DNA of 46,702 nucleotides from Streptomyces canus 299MFChir4.1 (GCF_000383615.1 NZ_KB911629.1:1-46702), one strand, 5' to 3'. Counted from the stretch's first letter, positions 23,428-32,937 are shown. Notes: generated from the sequence alone by a model not told the origin. Program-made: numbers and translations.

Positions 23428-24300
23428 ATGACCTACTTCGGGGAGCCGGACCAGTTCATACCCGACACCTGCGTGTTGGGCACCGACGGCATCGACTGGA
23501 ACTCCATCGCCTCGGCGGGGGCGATGAGCGCCTTCTGCGGCATCATGGCGGGCTTCGTCCTCGCCGGTCTCGTCACCGTCATCGGTCAGAAGAACCCGCC
23601 CGGAGGGGATGGTCATGCGTCACGCGGGCTGAAGCTCTTCCTGCCCTGCTTCATCGGCCTTGCGACCGCGTCGTACCTGTACGCCCTCACCTCCGGCGAG
23701 TTGGTGTGCACCCGCGCCATCACGGAGCAACTGTTCTCCGGGGCCATCCTGGCCGCGGACGCGCTGATCGTGATCGTCGCGCTGGCCTGGCTGCTGCCGG
23801 CCTACGACCGCAACAAGCACGGCGAGGTCCGCTTCTTCCGCGGCCTGATCCAGTTCGCGGCGCAGTTCTCGATGCTCATGGTCATCGTGTCCGCCGACGG
23901 GTTCAACAACTCCGTGCTCCAGCGGCAGGTTGACGGATGGGCCACCAAGCTCGAGGTCGGGGTAGGCGTCACCTTCATGGCCGTCGTCCTCATCGTCTGG
24001 TGGATACCCCTCCCCCCGGCACCACCCGTACCTGGCCCACTGCCGCCCGGCCTCACCTTTGACAGGTGGCCCGCGTACTGGCGCGACGAGATCTTGCTGA
24101 ACGGCCGCGTCCAGGTTGCCGCCAGGACTGCCGTGGCCGTGGGCGGTCTCCTTGCCGTCGCCGGCGGGTCGGTTGTCGGCATCGCCTGGGAGCACTGGAC
24201 GACGATGGAGCCGTGGCTGGCCTACACGCTCTCGGGAGTCACGCTCGTGCTGCCCGCACTCGCCATCACCACAGCGGTACGGGCCGCTCCCCGAGCCTGA
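23428..24300 (+). CDS. multi-pass membrane protein of unknown function
   Basis: 290 residues with about six or seven hydrophobic segments (FCGIMAGFVLAGLVTVIG near 36-53, FLPCFIGLATASYLYAL near 70-86, AILAADALIVIVALAWLLPA, FAAQFSMLMVIVSA, FMAVVLIVWWIPL and two near the C-terminus). A Pro-rich linker follows the fifth segment. No channel, transporter or enzyme signature is recognised. ATG 23428 is chosen because the upstream extension is Arg-rich and unlike the rest. It stands alone. The downstream 24301-24569 stretch holds no gene I can support. Confidence 0.6.
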   Translation: MTYFGEPDQFIPDTCVLGTDGIDWNSIASAGAMSAFCGIMAGFVLAGLVTVIGQKNPPGGDGHASRGLKLFLPCFIGLATASYLYALTSGELVCTRAITEQLFSGAILAADALIVIVALAWLLPAYDRNKHGEVRFFRGLIQFAAQFSMLMVIVSADGFNNSVLQRQVDGWATKLEVGVGVTFMAVVLIVWWIPLPPAPPVPGPLPPGLTFDRWPAYWRDEILLNGRVQVAARTAVAVGGLLAVAGGSVVGIAWEHWTTMEPWLAYTLSGVTLVLPALAITTAVRAAPRA

Positions 24301-24569
24301 CGGTGTGACCGACGACCACCTGGACGGGGCCGCACCGGTCTGCGGATCTCAGCCCTCACCGCTCCCCCGGTTTCCAGGCCGGTCCGGGCCCGCCGTGCTC
24401 ACCCTGCCTTCGGCAACGCGCCCAGGGAGCAGCGTTCCTTTCCGCGTCCCCAGCGCTTGGGCGGTGCGCCCGCCGGTGGCGTCGCTGAGCCCTGTTGCCA
24501 ACGGCGCGGGCAGCAAAGTGCCCCGGCCCGACCAGCTAGCGGGTGATCAGGCCGCAGCCAGCAGGGGGC

Positions 24570-25070
24570 CTACTGAGACCGTGGCACCAGTCCTTCCCTG
24601 GCCGACTGGTCTCGCCGGGCGAGTCCGGGAAACCAACCGGACCTGCCCAGTACCACGATGATGGCGCCCAGTGCCGTGAGACTCCCGGTGACGGCGCCGA
24701 TCGGTGCCGCTACCGTCGCGAAGAGCCAGGCCGTCACGCCGGCGGCCACGGCCGCGAGCAGACAGAGCCCGATGACACGGCTCTGGTGGCCCTGGTACGG
24801 CGGGAGAGGAGCAGTCATGGCGTCGTCGGTTCCTTCGGTGGTGCGGGGAAGGTCGTTCGGTGCGGTGCAGTCGTTGGTGTCGTTGGCGGTGGTGGCGCAG
24901 ATGTCGTCGTCGATGCTGACATTGGTGTCGTCGAAGGCGATGGCGCGTGCCGCGATGCTGTCCATGTGGACGGCCCACTCCGCAGGAGTGGGTGTCTGTC
25001 CCCCGGGCTCTTCGGCGCGAGTGTCCTTGCGCAGGAGCTCCACGAGGACATCGTGAGCGTTGTTCGCCAC
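24570..25070 (-). CDS. small two-segment membrane protein
   Basis: 166 residues from GTG 25070 with AAGGAAGG upstream. The soluble acidic N-terminus (LVELLRKDTRAEE, AEWAVHMDSIAARAIAFDD) is followed by two hydrophobic segments (about 98-118 and 121-142: VIGLCLLAAVAAGVTAWLFA, then GSLTALGAIIVVLG) and a short basic tail. It follows the broken sigma-like gene on the same strand, which could make it a membrane partner of that regulator. No family is recognised. Confidence 0.55.
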   Translation of the reverse strand: MANNAHDVLVELLRKDTRAEEPGGQTPTPAEWAVHMDSIAARAIAFDDTNVSIDDDICATTANDTNDCTAPNDLPRTTEGTDDAMTAPLPPYQGHQSRVIGLCLLAAVAAGVTAWLFATVAAPIGAVTGSLTALGAIIVVLGRSGWFPGLARRDQSAREGLVPRSQ

Positions 25071-25194
25071 AGTGTCCTTCCTTGTCTATCTCTCGAAACG
25101 GGGACCCGCGAGCTTTCCTCTCGCGGGCGGAGGCTTGAGTTAGGCCCCCACGCGGGCCACCGGGCAGGGCGGGCTCCGTGACCTCTAAAAGGGG

Positions 25195-25890
25195 GGTACC
25201 TGAGGTGATCCAGCTCGTCTGGCGGCAGGGACCGCAGGTGCTCCATCGCCTTGTCCCGCCACTCGGCTGCGGTGCCCCGGTCAATGCCGAGCTTCTCGGC
25301 GATCTCCGTGGGGCCCTTGTTGTCGCGGAAGGCCATCAGCCAGCCCTTGCGGTGGCCGGGGTGGGGGCAGGTGCCGCTCGAGGAACGCGTTGATGGCCTC
25401 GCGCTGCGTCACCCGTTCCACCGCAGACGGGCCATCGTCGTCGGGGGCGGCAGTTCCCCGATCGGCTTGGGGTACTTCTTCTCCCATCGGTGGAAGTCGG
25501 CGCGCGCCCGGCGGTAACAGGTGACGAGCAGGGCCACGGCTCGCCGTACCGCAGAGCGAAGTCGGGCTTGATCCGGGCCTGGCAACAACGGGCCTGCGTC
25601 TCGTTGTCGAGTACCGACAGATCCGGCTCCCGGTAGCCCTGGCCGTAGATGAAGCCCCTGAGTCGGCTTCGGTTCTCCAGCAGCTCCTGGCTGATCTCCG
25701 TGTGCAGCAGGGCGGCAGCAGCGGCCGCTTCGTCCGGTGTCACCTCCCCCGCGGCCGTCGCCTGGCGCGTGAGGACTGCCTGGATACTCTCCTGCGCAAC
25801 CGGGGTACTTCCTTCGTCCGCCTCGGTCGAGGCGGGGGCGCGTGGCGGTGACGAATCACCCATGCCACGCTCGACAGATCCTGCTGCCAT
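25195..25890 (-). pseudogene. ECF sigma factor-like gene with three frameshifts
   Basis: Read across frames, the minus strand encodes LLHTEISQELLENRSRLRGF, a region-2-like segment (GEAVALLVTCYRRARADFHR, WEKKYPKPIGELPPP), a linker DDDGPSAVERVTQREAINAF and a region-4-like helix-turn-helix (GPTEIAEKLGIDRGTAAEWR, then LRSL). Frame changes are needed near 25548, 25445 and 25370. Each is a one-base event, so decay or sequencing error are both possible; if errors, the gene would be intact and paired with the membrane protein downstream. The sigma assignment is tentative. Confidence 0.45.
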
Positions 25891-26236
25891 GTTCTTCGAG
25901 TCCTTCTCGTGCGTCGCCGAGCCCTGCAAGGGGAGGAGTCGCAGCCCACGGACAGATGCGGGGAGGAACCGGAAAAAAATCATGGAAGCCGGTCAACCGA
26001 GGTGGGTGACGACGTCGATGCTCGCCCGGCGGTCGGCTCGCTCTCCTTGGCCGCGGTCTCGATCTCCTCGGGAGCAACACCCCCGCCTCAATCGCGGTCA
26101 CGGCCTCCTCAGCGAACGCGAAGAACGGCAACTCCCCCTCACCCTCGGCGCACCCGGGGCCTGCCGACAGCCGAGGGCGAAGTCGCGGGCGGGTCCGGCG
26201 AGTCGGGCGAAGCCCGCGGCCGCGGCGCCGAAATGC

Positions 26237-26276
26237 CGATGGTCTCCCGGACATCAAGATGTCCGGGAGACCATCG
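26237..26276. terminator. 19-bp perfect hairpin, possible bidirectional terminator
   Basis: CGATGGTCTCCCGGACATC is followed by AA and then its exact reverse complement. It lies 11 bases past the stop of the minus-strand small gene at 26287. No T tract is present. The upstream 25895-26236 stretch holds no gene I can support. Confidence 0.6.
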
Positions 26277-26286
26277 TGAGGCGGTG

Positions 26287-26445
26287 CTACGTGTCCCGCA
26301 TCATCCTCCAGACCAGGGTCGCCACCGCGACGCCAGCACCGATCGCGATCCCCAGCGGCGGATTGATGAACGCGAGGTAGCTGACCACTGCGAACACCGC
26401 GGCCACCACCAGCGCAGCCACCACCATCTTCTTCTCGCCGCCCAT
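26287..26445 (-). CDS. 52-residue small membrane protein
   Basis: Starts MGGEKKMVVAALVVAAVFAV and continues through two hydrophobic helices separated by FINPP, ending MMRDT. The lysines before the first helix suggest an N-in topology with both ends cytoplasmic. A second possible start is ATG 26427. Followed by the strong hairpin. No function is recognised. Confidence 0.5.
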   Translation of the reverse strand: MGGEKKMVVAALVVAAVFAVVSYLAFINPPLGIAIGAGVAVATLVWRMMRDT

Positions 26446-26634
26446 TCGTCGTTCTGCACGGCTAGGACCGCGCCGACCGTGCGAATCCGCGCGGTGCGGC
26501 CTCCATCCGTGCCGGGGGCGTGTGACAGGTGTGGCACAGCTCAGCCACGTGATCGTCAACCGCCGGACAGCGCATGCGAGTTGCTGCGTAGCATCATGGC
26601 CGACACCTGGTGAACAGGCGATCTCAGGAGGCTT

Positions 26635-27468
26635 GTGGTGGGGAACGGGGGACCGGTGCGTCTTGGTTGTGCGGTCGCGGTGTGCGGATTGCTGCTGGTC
26701 GGCTGTACCTCAGGTGGAGCTGAAGCGTCCGGATCGACTGCTACGCAGAACGCCGATGCCACGGGAACCGCCGCCCCGTCGCCGACCGCCGTCGTCGACA
26801 TCGACCCGGGCAAACTCCCGACTTCCGCGGCACAGGCCGCTGCCCTGGTCCGGGAAGTCCTCGCGGACCCCTCCGCGTTTGGCCCGGACACTGTCCGCCG
26901 GGCTCCGTACGAGAGCGACCCGCGGCGCTGGCCGGCTCTCGGGGATGACTGTGTCTGGCATCAGCAGGCGCTCCCGAAGGACGTCCTCGCTACCTTGACC
27001 CGCTCTTACGAGATACCGGCGAGCGGCACCAAGGGCCCACTGCGGCTGAGCGCCGTCGTCACGGTGCACCGCACCCCCGAGCAGGCCGACTGGGAGAACG
27101 CCGAGGTCTTGGAGGAGATGATGCGCTGCCCCACACAGCAGCTGCGCTCGGACGAGATGGTCACGTCGCTGAACGACGTCCCAAACTCCTTGGGTGACGC
27201 CGGGAACGAATACGCCGATGACGCGCTCAACGAGCTCGGCTCCTACACGAGCACCGCAGTCGGCGGCCCCCACCCCTACCTCTGGGAGCAGACCCGCATC
27301 GGCCAGTTCACCCTCGCCGTCTCCGCCAAGGGAGCCAAGGGCTGGTCCCGGGCAGACCTGTTCGACCGGCTGCGCGATCCGCACGTCGGCATGCGCGCCC
27401 GCCTCAGAGCCGAGATCGAACGGAACACGCCGGAGCCCAGCGGCAGCACGAACGGCGATGGCCGATGA
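26635..27468 (+). CDS. lipoprotein upstream of kinase pair
   Basis: 277 residues from GTG 26635 with AGGAGG five bases upstream. Type II signal: a hydrophobic run ending in lipobox LVGC with Cys24, then a Ser/Thr/Ala linker. The mature domain has two widely spaced Cys (in DDCVWHQQALP and MMRCPTQQ) that could form a disulfide, a pattern common in secreted actinobacterial lipoproteins of unknown role. Its stop overlaps the kinase ATG by four bases, so it is likely produced with, and may assist or be sensed by, the extracytoplasmic kinase domains. Confidence 0.8.
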   Translation: MVGNGGPVRLGCAVAVCGLLLVGCTSGGAEASGSTATQNADATGTAAPSPTAVVDIDPGKLPTSAAQAAALVREVLADPSAFGPDTVRRAPYESDPRRWPALGDDCVWHQQALPKDVLATLTRSYEIPASGTKGPLRLSAVVTVHRTPEQADWENAEVLEEMMRCPTQQLRSDEMVTSLNDVPNSLGDAGNEYADDALNELGSYTSTAVGGPHPYLWEQTRIGQFTLAVSAKGAKGWSRADLFDRLRDPHVGMRARLRAEIERNTPEPSGSTNGDGR

Positions 27469-29606
27469 CCGAGAAGCTCATTCCCTCCGACCCGGCCCAC
27501 ATCGGCGGTCACCGTCTGCTCACCCGGCTCGGCGCAGGAGGCATGGGCATCGTCTATCTCGGGCGTGCCGAGTCCGGGGAGCTGGCCGCCGTCAAGGTGA
27601 TCCTGCCCGAGTACGCTGACCAGCCCGAGTTCCGCGCGCGCTTCCGCCGTGAGGTCGCCGCCGCCCGGCGCGTGGAGAGCCCCTGGGCCGCGCCGGTCAC
27701 CGGCGCCGGCCCGGACGCGGCGGCGCCCTGGCTCGCTACCGCGTTCGTGCCCGGCCCTTCGCTCGCCGAGGCCGTCGCCGCCTGCGGTCCGCTGCCGCCG
27801 CACGGGGTGCGCATCCTCGGCCGGATGCTGGCCCGCGCCCTGACCGCCGTGCACGATGCGGGACTCGTCCACCGCGACGTCAAGCCCGGCAATGTGCTCC
27901 TCGCCGTCGACGGCCCGCGCCTCATCGACTTCGGTATCGCCCGTGCCACCGAGGAGACGGCGCTCACGTCGGCCGACATGGTCGTCGGCACCCCCGGGTT
28001 CCTCGCCCCCGAACAAGCCCAGGCGCAGCCCGCCTCGCCCGCCAGCGATGTCTTCGCCCTCGGCTGTCTCCTCTCCTACGCCGCCACCGGCCGCCCGCCC
28101 TTCGGTACCGGTGCCGTGGACGCCCTCCTTTACCGCACGGTGCATGACGAGCCCGACCTCGACGGTGTCCCTGACGACACGCGCTCGCTCCTGGAGCGCT
28201 GCCTCGCCAAGGATCCAGCCGTGCGGCCCACCGCCCGCGAGGTGGACGAGACGCTGGTCGAGGACACGCCCCAGGACACCATCGACTGGCTGCCCGACGC
28301 CGTCGTACGACTCATCGCGGACCGCTCCGCCGCGATGCTTGCCCTCCCGGACATCGAGGCGACGGCCCTGGACGCGCCAACGGAAGGGCAGCAGGGGGAA
28401 GTTCCGACGGACGTGCCTCGTCCCTCCAGTCGGCGCCGTTTCCTCCTGCTCGGCGGCGGCGCTGGCCTGCTTGCCGTCGCCGGCGGTGCCGCGCTCTGGG
28501 CCGCACAGCGCGGCACCGACCGCGCGCCGACCGCCTCGTCCAACGCCCGTCGCTGGATCCTCGGCGTCCAAGCCGACCTGACAGGCCCGCAGAAAGCCAT
28601 GGGACAAGCCCAAGAACGTGGGATACGGCTGGCCGTCGAGCAGTTCAACTCCCGCGAGGACAAACCCTTCACCCTCACCCTCAAGACGGTCGACGACCGG
28701 GGCGATGCGACCCGCGCCGCGAAGGTGGCCCGCACCCTCGCCGCCGACCGCGACCTACTCGCCGTCATCGGCTCGACCGGCGACGAGAGCACCGGGGCGA
28801 GCCTCGACAGCTACGACGCGCAGCTTGTCCCCCAGCTCACGGCCTCCTCCGCGCAGTCCGTGTACGGCACTTCGGAGCCACGTCACTTCCTGCAGGCCGT
28901 CCCCGGCTACACGAACCTGCCCGCGACGGCGGCCTTCTCCCTCCAGGCTCAGGGCGCCCGGCGGGTGGGCGTGCTGATCGACCGCGACGGCGGCATCCCG
29001 GCCTGGCAGCTCGGTCACACGATGTTCCAGAACCTCGGCGTCCTCAAGATCGCCGGAGAGCCGCGTGTCGTACCGCGGCTTGCCGAGGACTTCACCGCAG
29101 TGGTCGCCGAGATGGCCGCGCAGCGGCCGGACGCCTTCGTCTACACGGGCACCCCCGCCCGCGCCGCAGCCGTCGCACGCGCCCTCACTCAGACGGACTT
29201 CAACGGACTGCGCGTGCTCGGCTACCCGGCCGCCGGACCGGAGTTTCTGACCGCAGCGGGCCCCGCCGCCGAAGGGTGGCAGATCTTCGCCCCGTACATC
29301 GACCCGTCGGCCGCCCCCGTCCGCGCCTTCGCCTCCGCATACCGAAAGCGCTACGGCTCCGCACCCCCGTACTGGGCGGCCGAAGCGTACGACGTGGCCC
29401 GCATGGTCATCACTCGTCTCTCCGAGGCGGACGGCCGGCCCTCCCGGAACAGGCTGTACGACCTGCTGGCGAAGCATGCCTACAAGGGACTCGTGCGGAC
29501 ATACGCGTTCGACGAGGAGTACGGGTGGTGGCTCAAGGGGTATGAGATCTTCCGTTACGAGGTGAAGGGCGGCCGGTACTCCTACGCAGGCAAGGTCGAC
29601 CTCTGA
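27465..29606 (+). CDS. Ser/Thr kinase fused to extracytoplasmic substrate-binding domain (copy 1)
   Basis: 713 residues. The N-terminal Hanks-type kinase has GAGGMG (23-28), ATP-binding K44, HRDVKPGN with catalytic D138, DFG 155-157 and GTPGFLAPEQ. A single membrane helix at about 326-347 follows an Arg-rich stretch. Residues about 363-713 form a LivJ-type periplasmic-binding domain (WILGVQADLTGPQKAMGQAQ, KTVDDRGDATRAAKVARTL, AVIGSTGDESTG). The kinase is cytoplasmic and the binding domain outside, so it reads as a receptor kinase for an amino-acid-like ligand. It overlaps the lipoprotein (ATGA) and the next kinase (TGATG). Confidence 0.9.
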   Translation: MTEKLIPSDPAHIGGHRLLTRLGAGGMGIVYLGRAESGELAAVKVILPEYADQPEFRARFRREVAAARRVESPWAAPVTGAGPDAAAPWLATAFVPGPSLAEAVAACGPLPPHGVRILGRMLARALTAVHDAGLVHRDVKPGNVLLAVDGPRLIDFGIARATEETALTSADMVVGTPGFLAPEQAQAQPASPASDVFALGCLLSYAATGRPPFGTGAVDALLYRTVHDEPDLDGVPDDTRSLLERCLAKDPAVRPTAREVDETLVEDTPQDTIDWLPDAVVRLIADRSAAMLALPDIEATALDAPTEGQQGEVPTDVPRPSSRRRFLLLGGGAGLLAVAGGAALWAAQRGTDRAPTASSNARRWILGVQADLTGPQKAMGQAQERGIRLAVEQFNSREDKPFTLTLKTVDDRGDATRAAKVARTLAADRDLLAVIGSTGDESTGASLDSYDAQLVPQLTASSAQSVYGTSEPRHFLQAVPGYTNLPATAAFSLQAQGARRVGVLIDRDGGIPAWQLGHTMFQNLGVLKIAGEPRVVPRLAEDFTAVVAEMAAQRPDAFVYTGTPARAAAVARALTQTDFNGLRVLGYPAAGPEFLTAAGPAAEGWQIFAPYIDPSAAPVRAFASAYRKRYGSAPPYWAAEAYDVARMVITRLSEADGRPSRNRLYDLLAKHAYKGLVRTYAFDEEYGWWLKGYEIFRYEVKGGRYSYAGKVDL

Positions 29607-31807
29607 TGCAGCCCCTGACGGCCGACGACCCCGAGGAAATCGGCGGGCACCGGCTGCTGGCCAGGCTCGGCGCGGGCGGCATGGGCGTCGTCTACCTCGC
29701 CCGTACGACCGGCGGGGCGCTCGTCGCGCTCAAGACGATCCGGGCCGAACACGCGGCGGACCCGGCCTTTCGGATCCGGTTCCGGCGCGAGGTGACGGCG
29801 GTCCGCGGTGCGACCGGGCACTGGCTGGTGCCGGTCGTGGCCGCCGACACGGAGGCCCAGGAGCCCTGGCTGGCCTCGGAGTTCGTCCCCGGACCGTCGC
29901 TGGTCGAGGCGGTCGACGGCTTCGGCGCGCTGCCCGTCGCCTCCGTACGGACCCTGGGATCCCGGCTCGCCGACGCGCTCACCGCCGTACACACGGCGGG
30001 AGTCGTGCACCGCGATGTGAAACCGGGCAACGTCCTGCTCGCCCTGGACGGCCCCCGTCTCATCGACTTCGGCATCGCCCACTCCGCGGGCGCCACCGCG
30101 CTCACCGCACCCGACGCCGTCGTCGGCACGCCCGGCTTCCTCGCGCCGGAACAGGCACAGGCCCGCGCCGGGGAGGTCGGCCCGCCCAGCGACGTCTTCT
30201 CGCTGGGCTGCGTCCTTGCCTACGCCGCCTCGGGCCGGCGCCCGTTCGGCACCGGATACGCGGCCGGCGTCCTCTTCCGCACGGTGCACGAGGCGCCGGA
30301 CCTGTCGGACGTCCCCGGCGAGCTACGAGCTCTGATCGGGGCCTGCCTGGCCAAGGACCCGACCAAGCGGCCCACGGCCGCCGAGGTCGCGGCGACGCTC
30401 CGCGACCCGCGGTTCTCACTCGCGCGGCCAATTCCCGAAGCCCACAACGAGCACTGGCCGCCACCCGCTCTCCTGCGCATGGTCGCCGAGCGCTCCGCCC
30501 GAGCACTGGACGTTCCCACCCCCGAGCGCCGCCCCCCACGGCAGCCGACGGACGACGATCCGGCCTCCGACCCGGCGCCGTCGCACCCGCAGGACGCCCG
30601 CCCTCCGACCCGACGGCGCGTGCTGCTGATCGGAAGCGCGGCGGCCTCCGTGGTCGCGGTCGGCGGCGGGGCCACCGCCTATCTCACCGCCGGGCGAGGG
30701 GACAAAGGCGGCTCCAGCGGCGCTCTGCCCGTTTACACCCTCGGCTTCCAGGCCGACCTCAGCGGCAAGAACAAGGCGGACGGCTTGGCGCAGGAGCGCG
30801 GGGCGCGTCTCGCCGTAGAGCAGCACAACGCGCGCGCCGGCATCACGTTCCGCCTCGCCCTCGACACCTTCGACGACCGGGGCGACGCGGCGCGCGCCAA
30901 ACAGGCCGCCCGGCGCTTCACCAAAGCCAAGGTGAGCGCGGTCCTCGGCCCCGGCACGGCCACCACGGCGCTTTCCGCCGGCCCTCTTTACCAGGACGCC
31001 CGCACGGCCATGGTGCTGATCTCGGTCGACGACGACAGACTCAGGTCGTCGAACATAGGCACCCTGCGCGTCACCCGGGCGCCCGAGTCCTATCTGGCGT
31101 TGCCGCTGCAGTCGTATCTGACCTCGGTACGACCGGTTGTCGAACGCACCGCCGTCATCGACGATCAGGCGGCGGGCCAGACGGGATCGGCTCTCCTCAA
31201 CCGGTTCTCCGAAGCGCCGCCTCATGGCGGCACGGCCAACGCCTACCCCGTCGCAGCCGACAGTGACGACTTCGCTCCCGCCGTCCGCGCCGCCGTCGCC
31301 GCCAAGGCGCAGGCGGTCGTCTTCAGCGGCACATCGCCCGAGCGCGCCGCACGCTGCGCCCGCGCACTCGCCGACGCGGGCTTCACAGGCCCGCGCCTGG
31401 GCACCTGGCACATAATGGACCCGGCCTTCCTCCAGCAGGCCGGAGCGGCGGGCCGGGACTGGCTCTTCGGCACCCCCTTCACTGACCCCGGCAGCGTGTC
31501 CCGCACCTTCAGGACCGCCTACCGCGCCAGATACGACTCGGCACCCGGCCGCTGGTCCCCGGAGGCGTACGACGCCGTGGGACTGGTCACGCGCACCCTG
31601 GAGAGACTGGGCGGAAAGGCCGACATCGAACCGGGGGCCGTAGCCCAGCGCCTGTTCGACATCAGCTACCAGGGACTCGCCAAAACTCTCCACTTCACCA
31701 CCGACGGCACCAACAGCCTCGATCCGCGCCGGGGCCCGTTGTACTTCCTGTTCCAGGCGAAGGGGGCTACCTTCCGCTTCCTGGGACGCTACGACCAGGT
31801 CAAGTGA
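29606..31807 (+). CDS. Ser/Thr kinase fused to extracytoplasmic substrate-binding domain (copy 2)
   Basis: 733 residues with the same architecture as its neighbour: GAGGMG, K43, HRDVKPGN with D137, DFGIAHS, then a Pro-rich juxtamembrane region, one membrane helix (RRRVLLIGSAAASVVAVGGG near 335-355) and a LivJ-type domain starting YTLGFQADLSGKNKADGLAQ. The binding domains are clearly paralogous but diverged, so different ligands or a heteromeric receptor are plausible. The ATG shares one base with the preceding TGA. Local tandem duplication is the likely origin. Confidence 0.9.
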   Translation: MQPLTADDPEEIGGHRLLARLGAGGMGVVYLARTTGGALVALKTIRAEHAADPAFRIRFRREVTAVRGATGHWLVPVVAADTEAQEPWLASEFVPGPSLVEAVDGFGALPVASVRTLGSRLADALTAVHTAGVVHRDVKPGNVLLALDGPRLIDFGIAHSAGATALTAPDAVVGTPGFLAPEQAQARAGEVGPPSDVFSLGCVLAYAASGRRPFGTGYAAGVLFRTVHEAPDLSDVPGELRALIGACLAKDPTKRPTAAEVAATLRDPRFSLARPIPEAHNEHWPPPALLRMVAERSARALDVPTPERRPPRQPTDDDPASDPAPSHPQDARPPTRRRVLLIGSAAASVVAVGGGATAYLTAGRGDKGGSSGALPVYTLGFQADLSGKNKADGLAQERGARLAVEQHNARAGITFRLALDTFDDRGDAARAKQAARRFTKAKVSAVLGPGTATTALSAGPLYQDARTAMVLISVDDDRLRSSNIGTLRVTRAPESYLALPLQSYLTSVRPVVERTAVIDDQAAGQTGSALLNRFSEAPPHGGTANAYPVAADSDDFAPAVRAAVAAKAQAVVFSGTSPERAARCARALADAGFTGPRLGTWHIMDPAFLQQAGAAGRDWLFGTPFTDPGSVSRTFRTAYRARYDSAPGRWSPEAYDAVGLVTRTLERLGGKADIEPGAVAQRLFDISYQGLAKTLHFTTDGTNSLDPRRGPLYFLFQAKGATFRFLGRYDQVK

Positions 31808-32112
31808 GCTCAAAGGGGACCTGAACAAGGCCGTTGGGGCCGCCGCTGCCCCGCCGTCGAACCTTGACAAACTTGATTCCACATCATCAACGCCACGTCG
31901 TAGTGCCCCACCGGATCTATGAGGACCGGCTGCCCTCGGGCACGCCCAGATCGTCCAGCCCTTGATCGAGTCCGGAGAACAGGGCGTTGAACTCCCGTAT
32001 GAACGGCGTGGCTTCGCGTGGCCACGCCGGGTCCGACGGGTGAAGTGCACCCGCCAACCCATGATCGACATGACGCTGGACCATAGTCTGTGGACAGCTC
32101 AACAGCGCATAA
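31808..32112. other. intergenic stretch with unassigned coding scrap
   Basis: A minus-strand frame ending at 31917 (FIREFNALFSGLDQGLDDLG) looks protein-like but cannot be assigned. No promoter, hairpin or complete gene could be supported here. Confidence 0.25.
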
Positions 32113-32926
32113 CAGAAACTGGACGGCCACAGAACCGTGCTGTGGCGCACCAACGACAGCGTCCGGTTGCAGTCACGCTCCGGCCGGGACGTCACCGCGT
32201 TGTGGATGGATCTCGCCGTGGCCGGCCTGCGCCTGCCGCCCGGGGTGATCCTGGACGGCGAGGCCGTCGTGTACGTAACCGACGGCGATCGCGCCCGCAT
32301 CAGCCTCAGCGCGGCACAGTCCCGCGCACTGTCCAACCCCCGCCGCGCCCGCGAGCTCGCCGCCCGGCAGCCCGCCACGCTCGTGGCGTTCGACGTCCTC
32401 GCCCCCGCCGCGGGCTTGCCCGATCTCCGCGCGCACCCCTACACCGAACGCCGCCAGGTCCTGCCCGACCTGCTCGCCGAGGTCCGGCCCCCAATCGAGC
32501 CGGTCTGGTCGACGACCGATCCGATCCGAAGCCCTGGTCTGGTTCGAGGCCCTCGAGGGAACGGGTGTGGAGGGGATCGTCGCCAAGCCGATGAGGTCGG
32601 TGTACGCGTCGGGCAAGAGGGTCTGGTCGAAGATCGGGCACGCGGACACCGTCGACGCCACCGTGGTCGGCTTCACCGGCACGGCCCGGCATCCGACGGC
32701 TCTCGCCGTCCGACTACCCGACGGGCGCACCGCCCTGACGCAGCGACTCACCACGGCCCTCGCCACCCGCATCGCCCCGCACCTGCTCCCCCAGGCTGGA
32801 CGGGCGTTCACGACGGTCGGCGACACCTAGATGCCCGTCTACATGCCCGTCGACCTCGATGTCGTCGTGGAGGTCGTGGCGGGCACCACCCGGCACGCCG
32901 TGGTCACCGTGGTCCGCCTGCGCTGA
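32113..32926 (+). pseudogene. ATP-dependent DNA ligase, 5'-truncated, frameshifted and with in-frame amber
   Basis: Nucleotidyl-transfer motif I survives as QKLDGHRT (Lys in K-x-D-G at 32116-32118) but is preceded at once by TAA, so the N-terminus is missing. Further motifs: VRLQSRSGRDVT, PPGVILDGEAVV (motif III), VAFDVL and, after a frameshift near 32515-32530, GTGVEGIVAKPMRSVYASGK (motif IV). The OB-fold part ends at a TAG (32828-32830), but the same frame continues as VVVEVVAGTTRHAVVTVVRL to TGA 32926, the normal ligase C-terminus. Three independent lesions indicate an old pseudogene. Confidence 0.75.
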
Positions 32927-32937
32927 TTCGGGAACCG

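Noticed and set aside
27276..28613. 445-codon minus-strand open frame
   Set aside because: Antisense to the first kinase and the lipoprotein end. No motif and Gly/Arg-biased.
31810..32060. Possible phosphotransferase-like tail on the minus strand
   Set aside because: A phrase like VLIDPVGHYDVALMM was suggestive, but no kinase motif or longer alignment could be read.
30416..32071. 551-codon minus-strand open frame
   Set aside because: It lies antisense to the second receptor kinase, its composition is that of a GC-rich shadow frame, and no motif is present.
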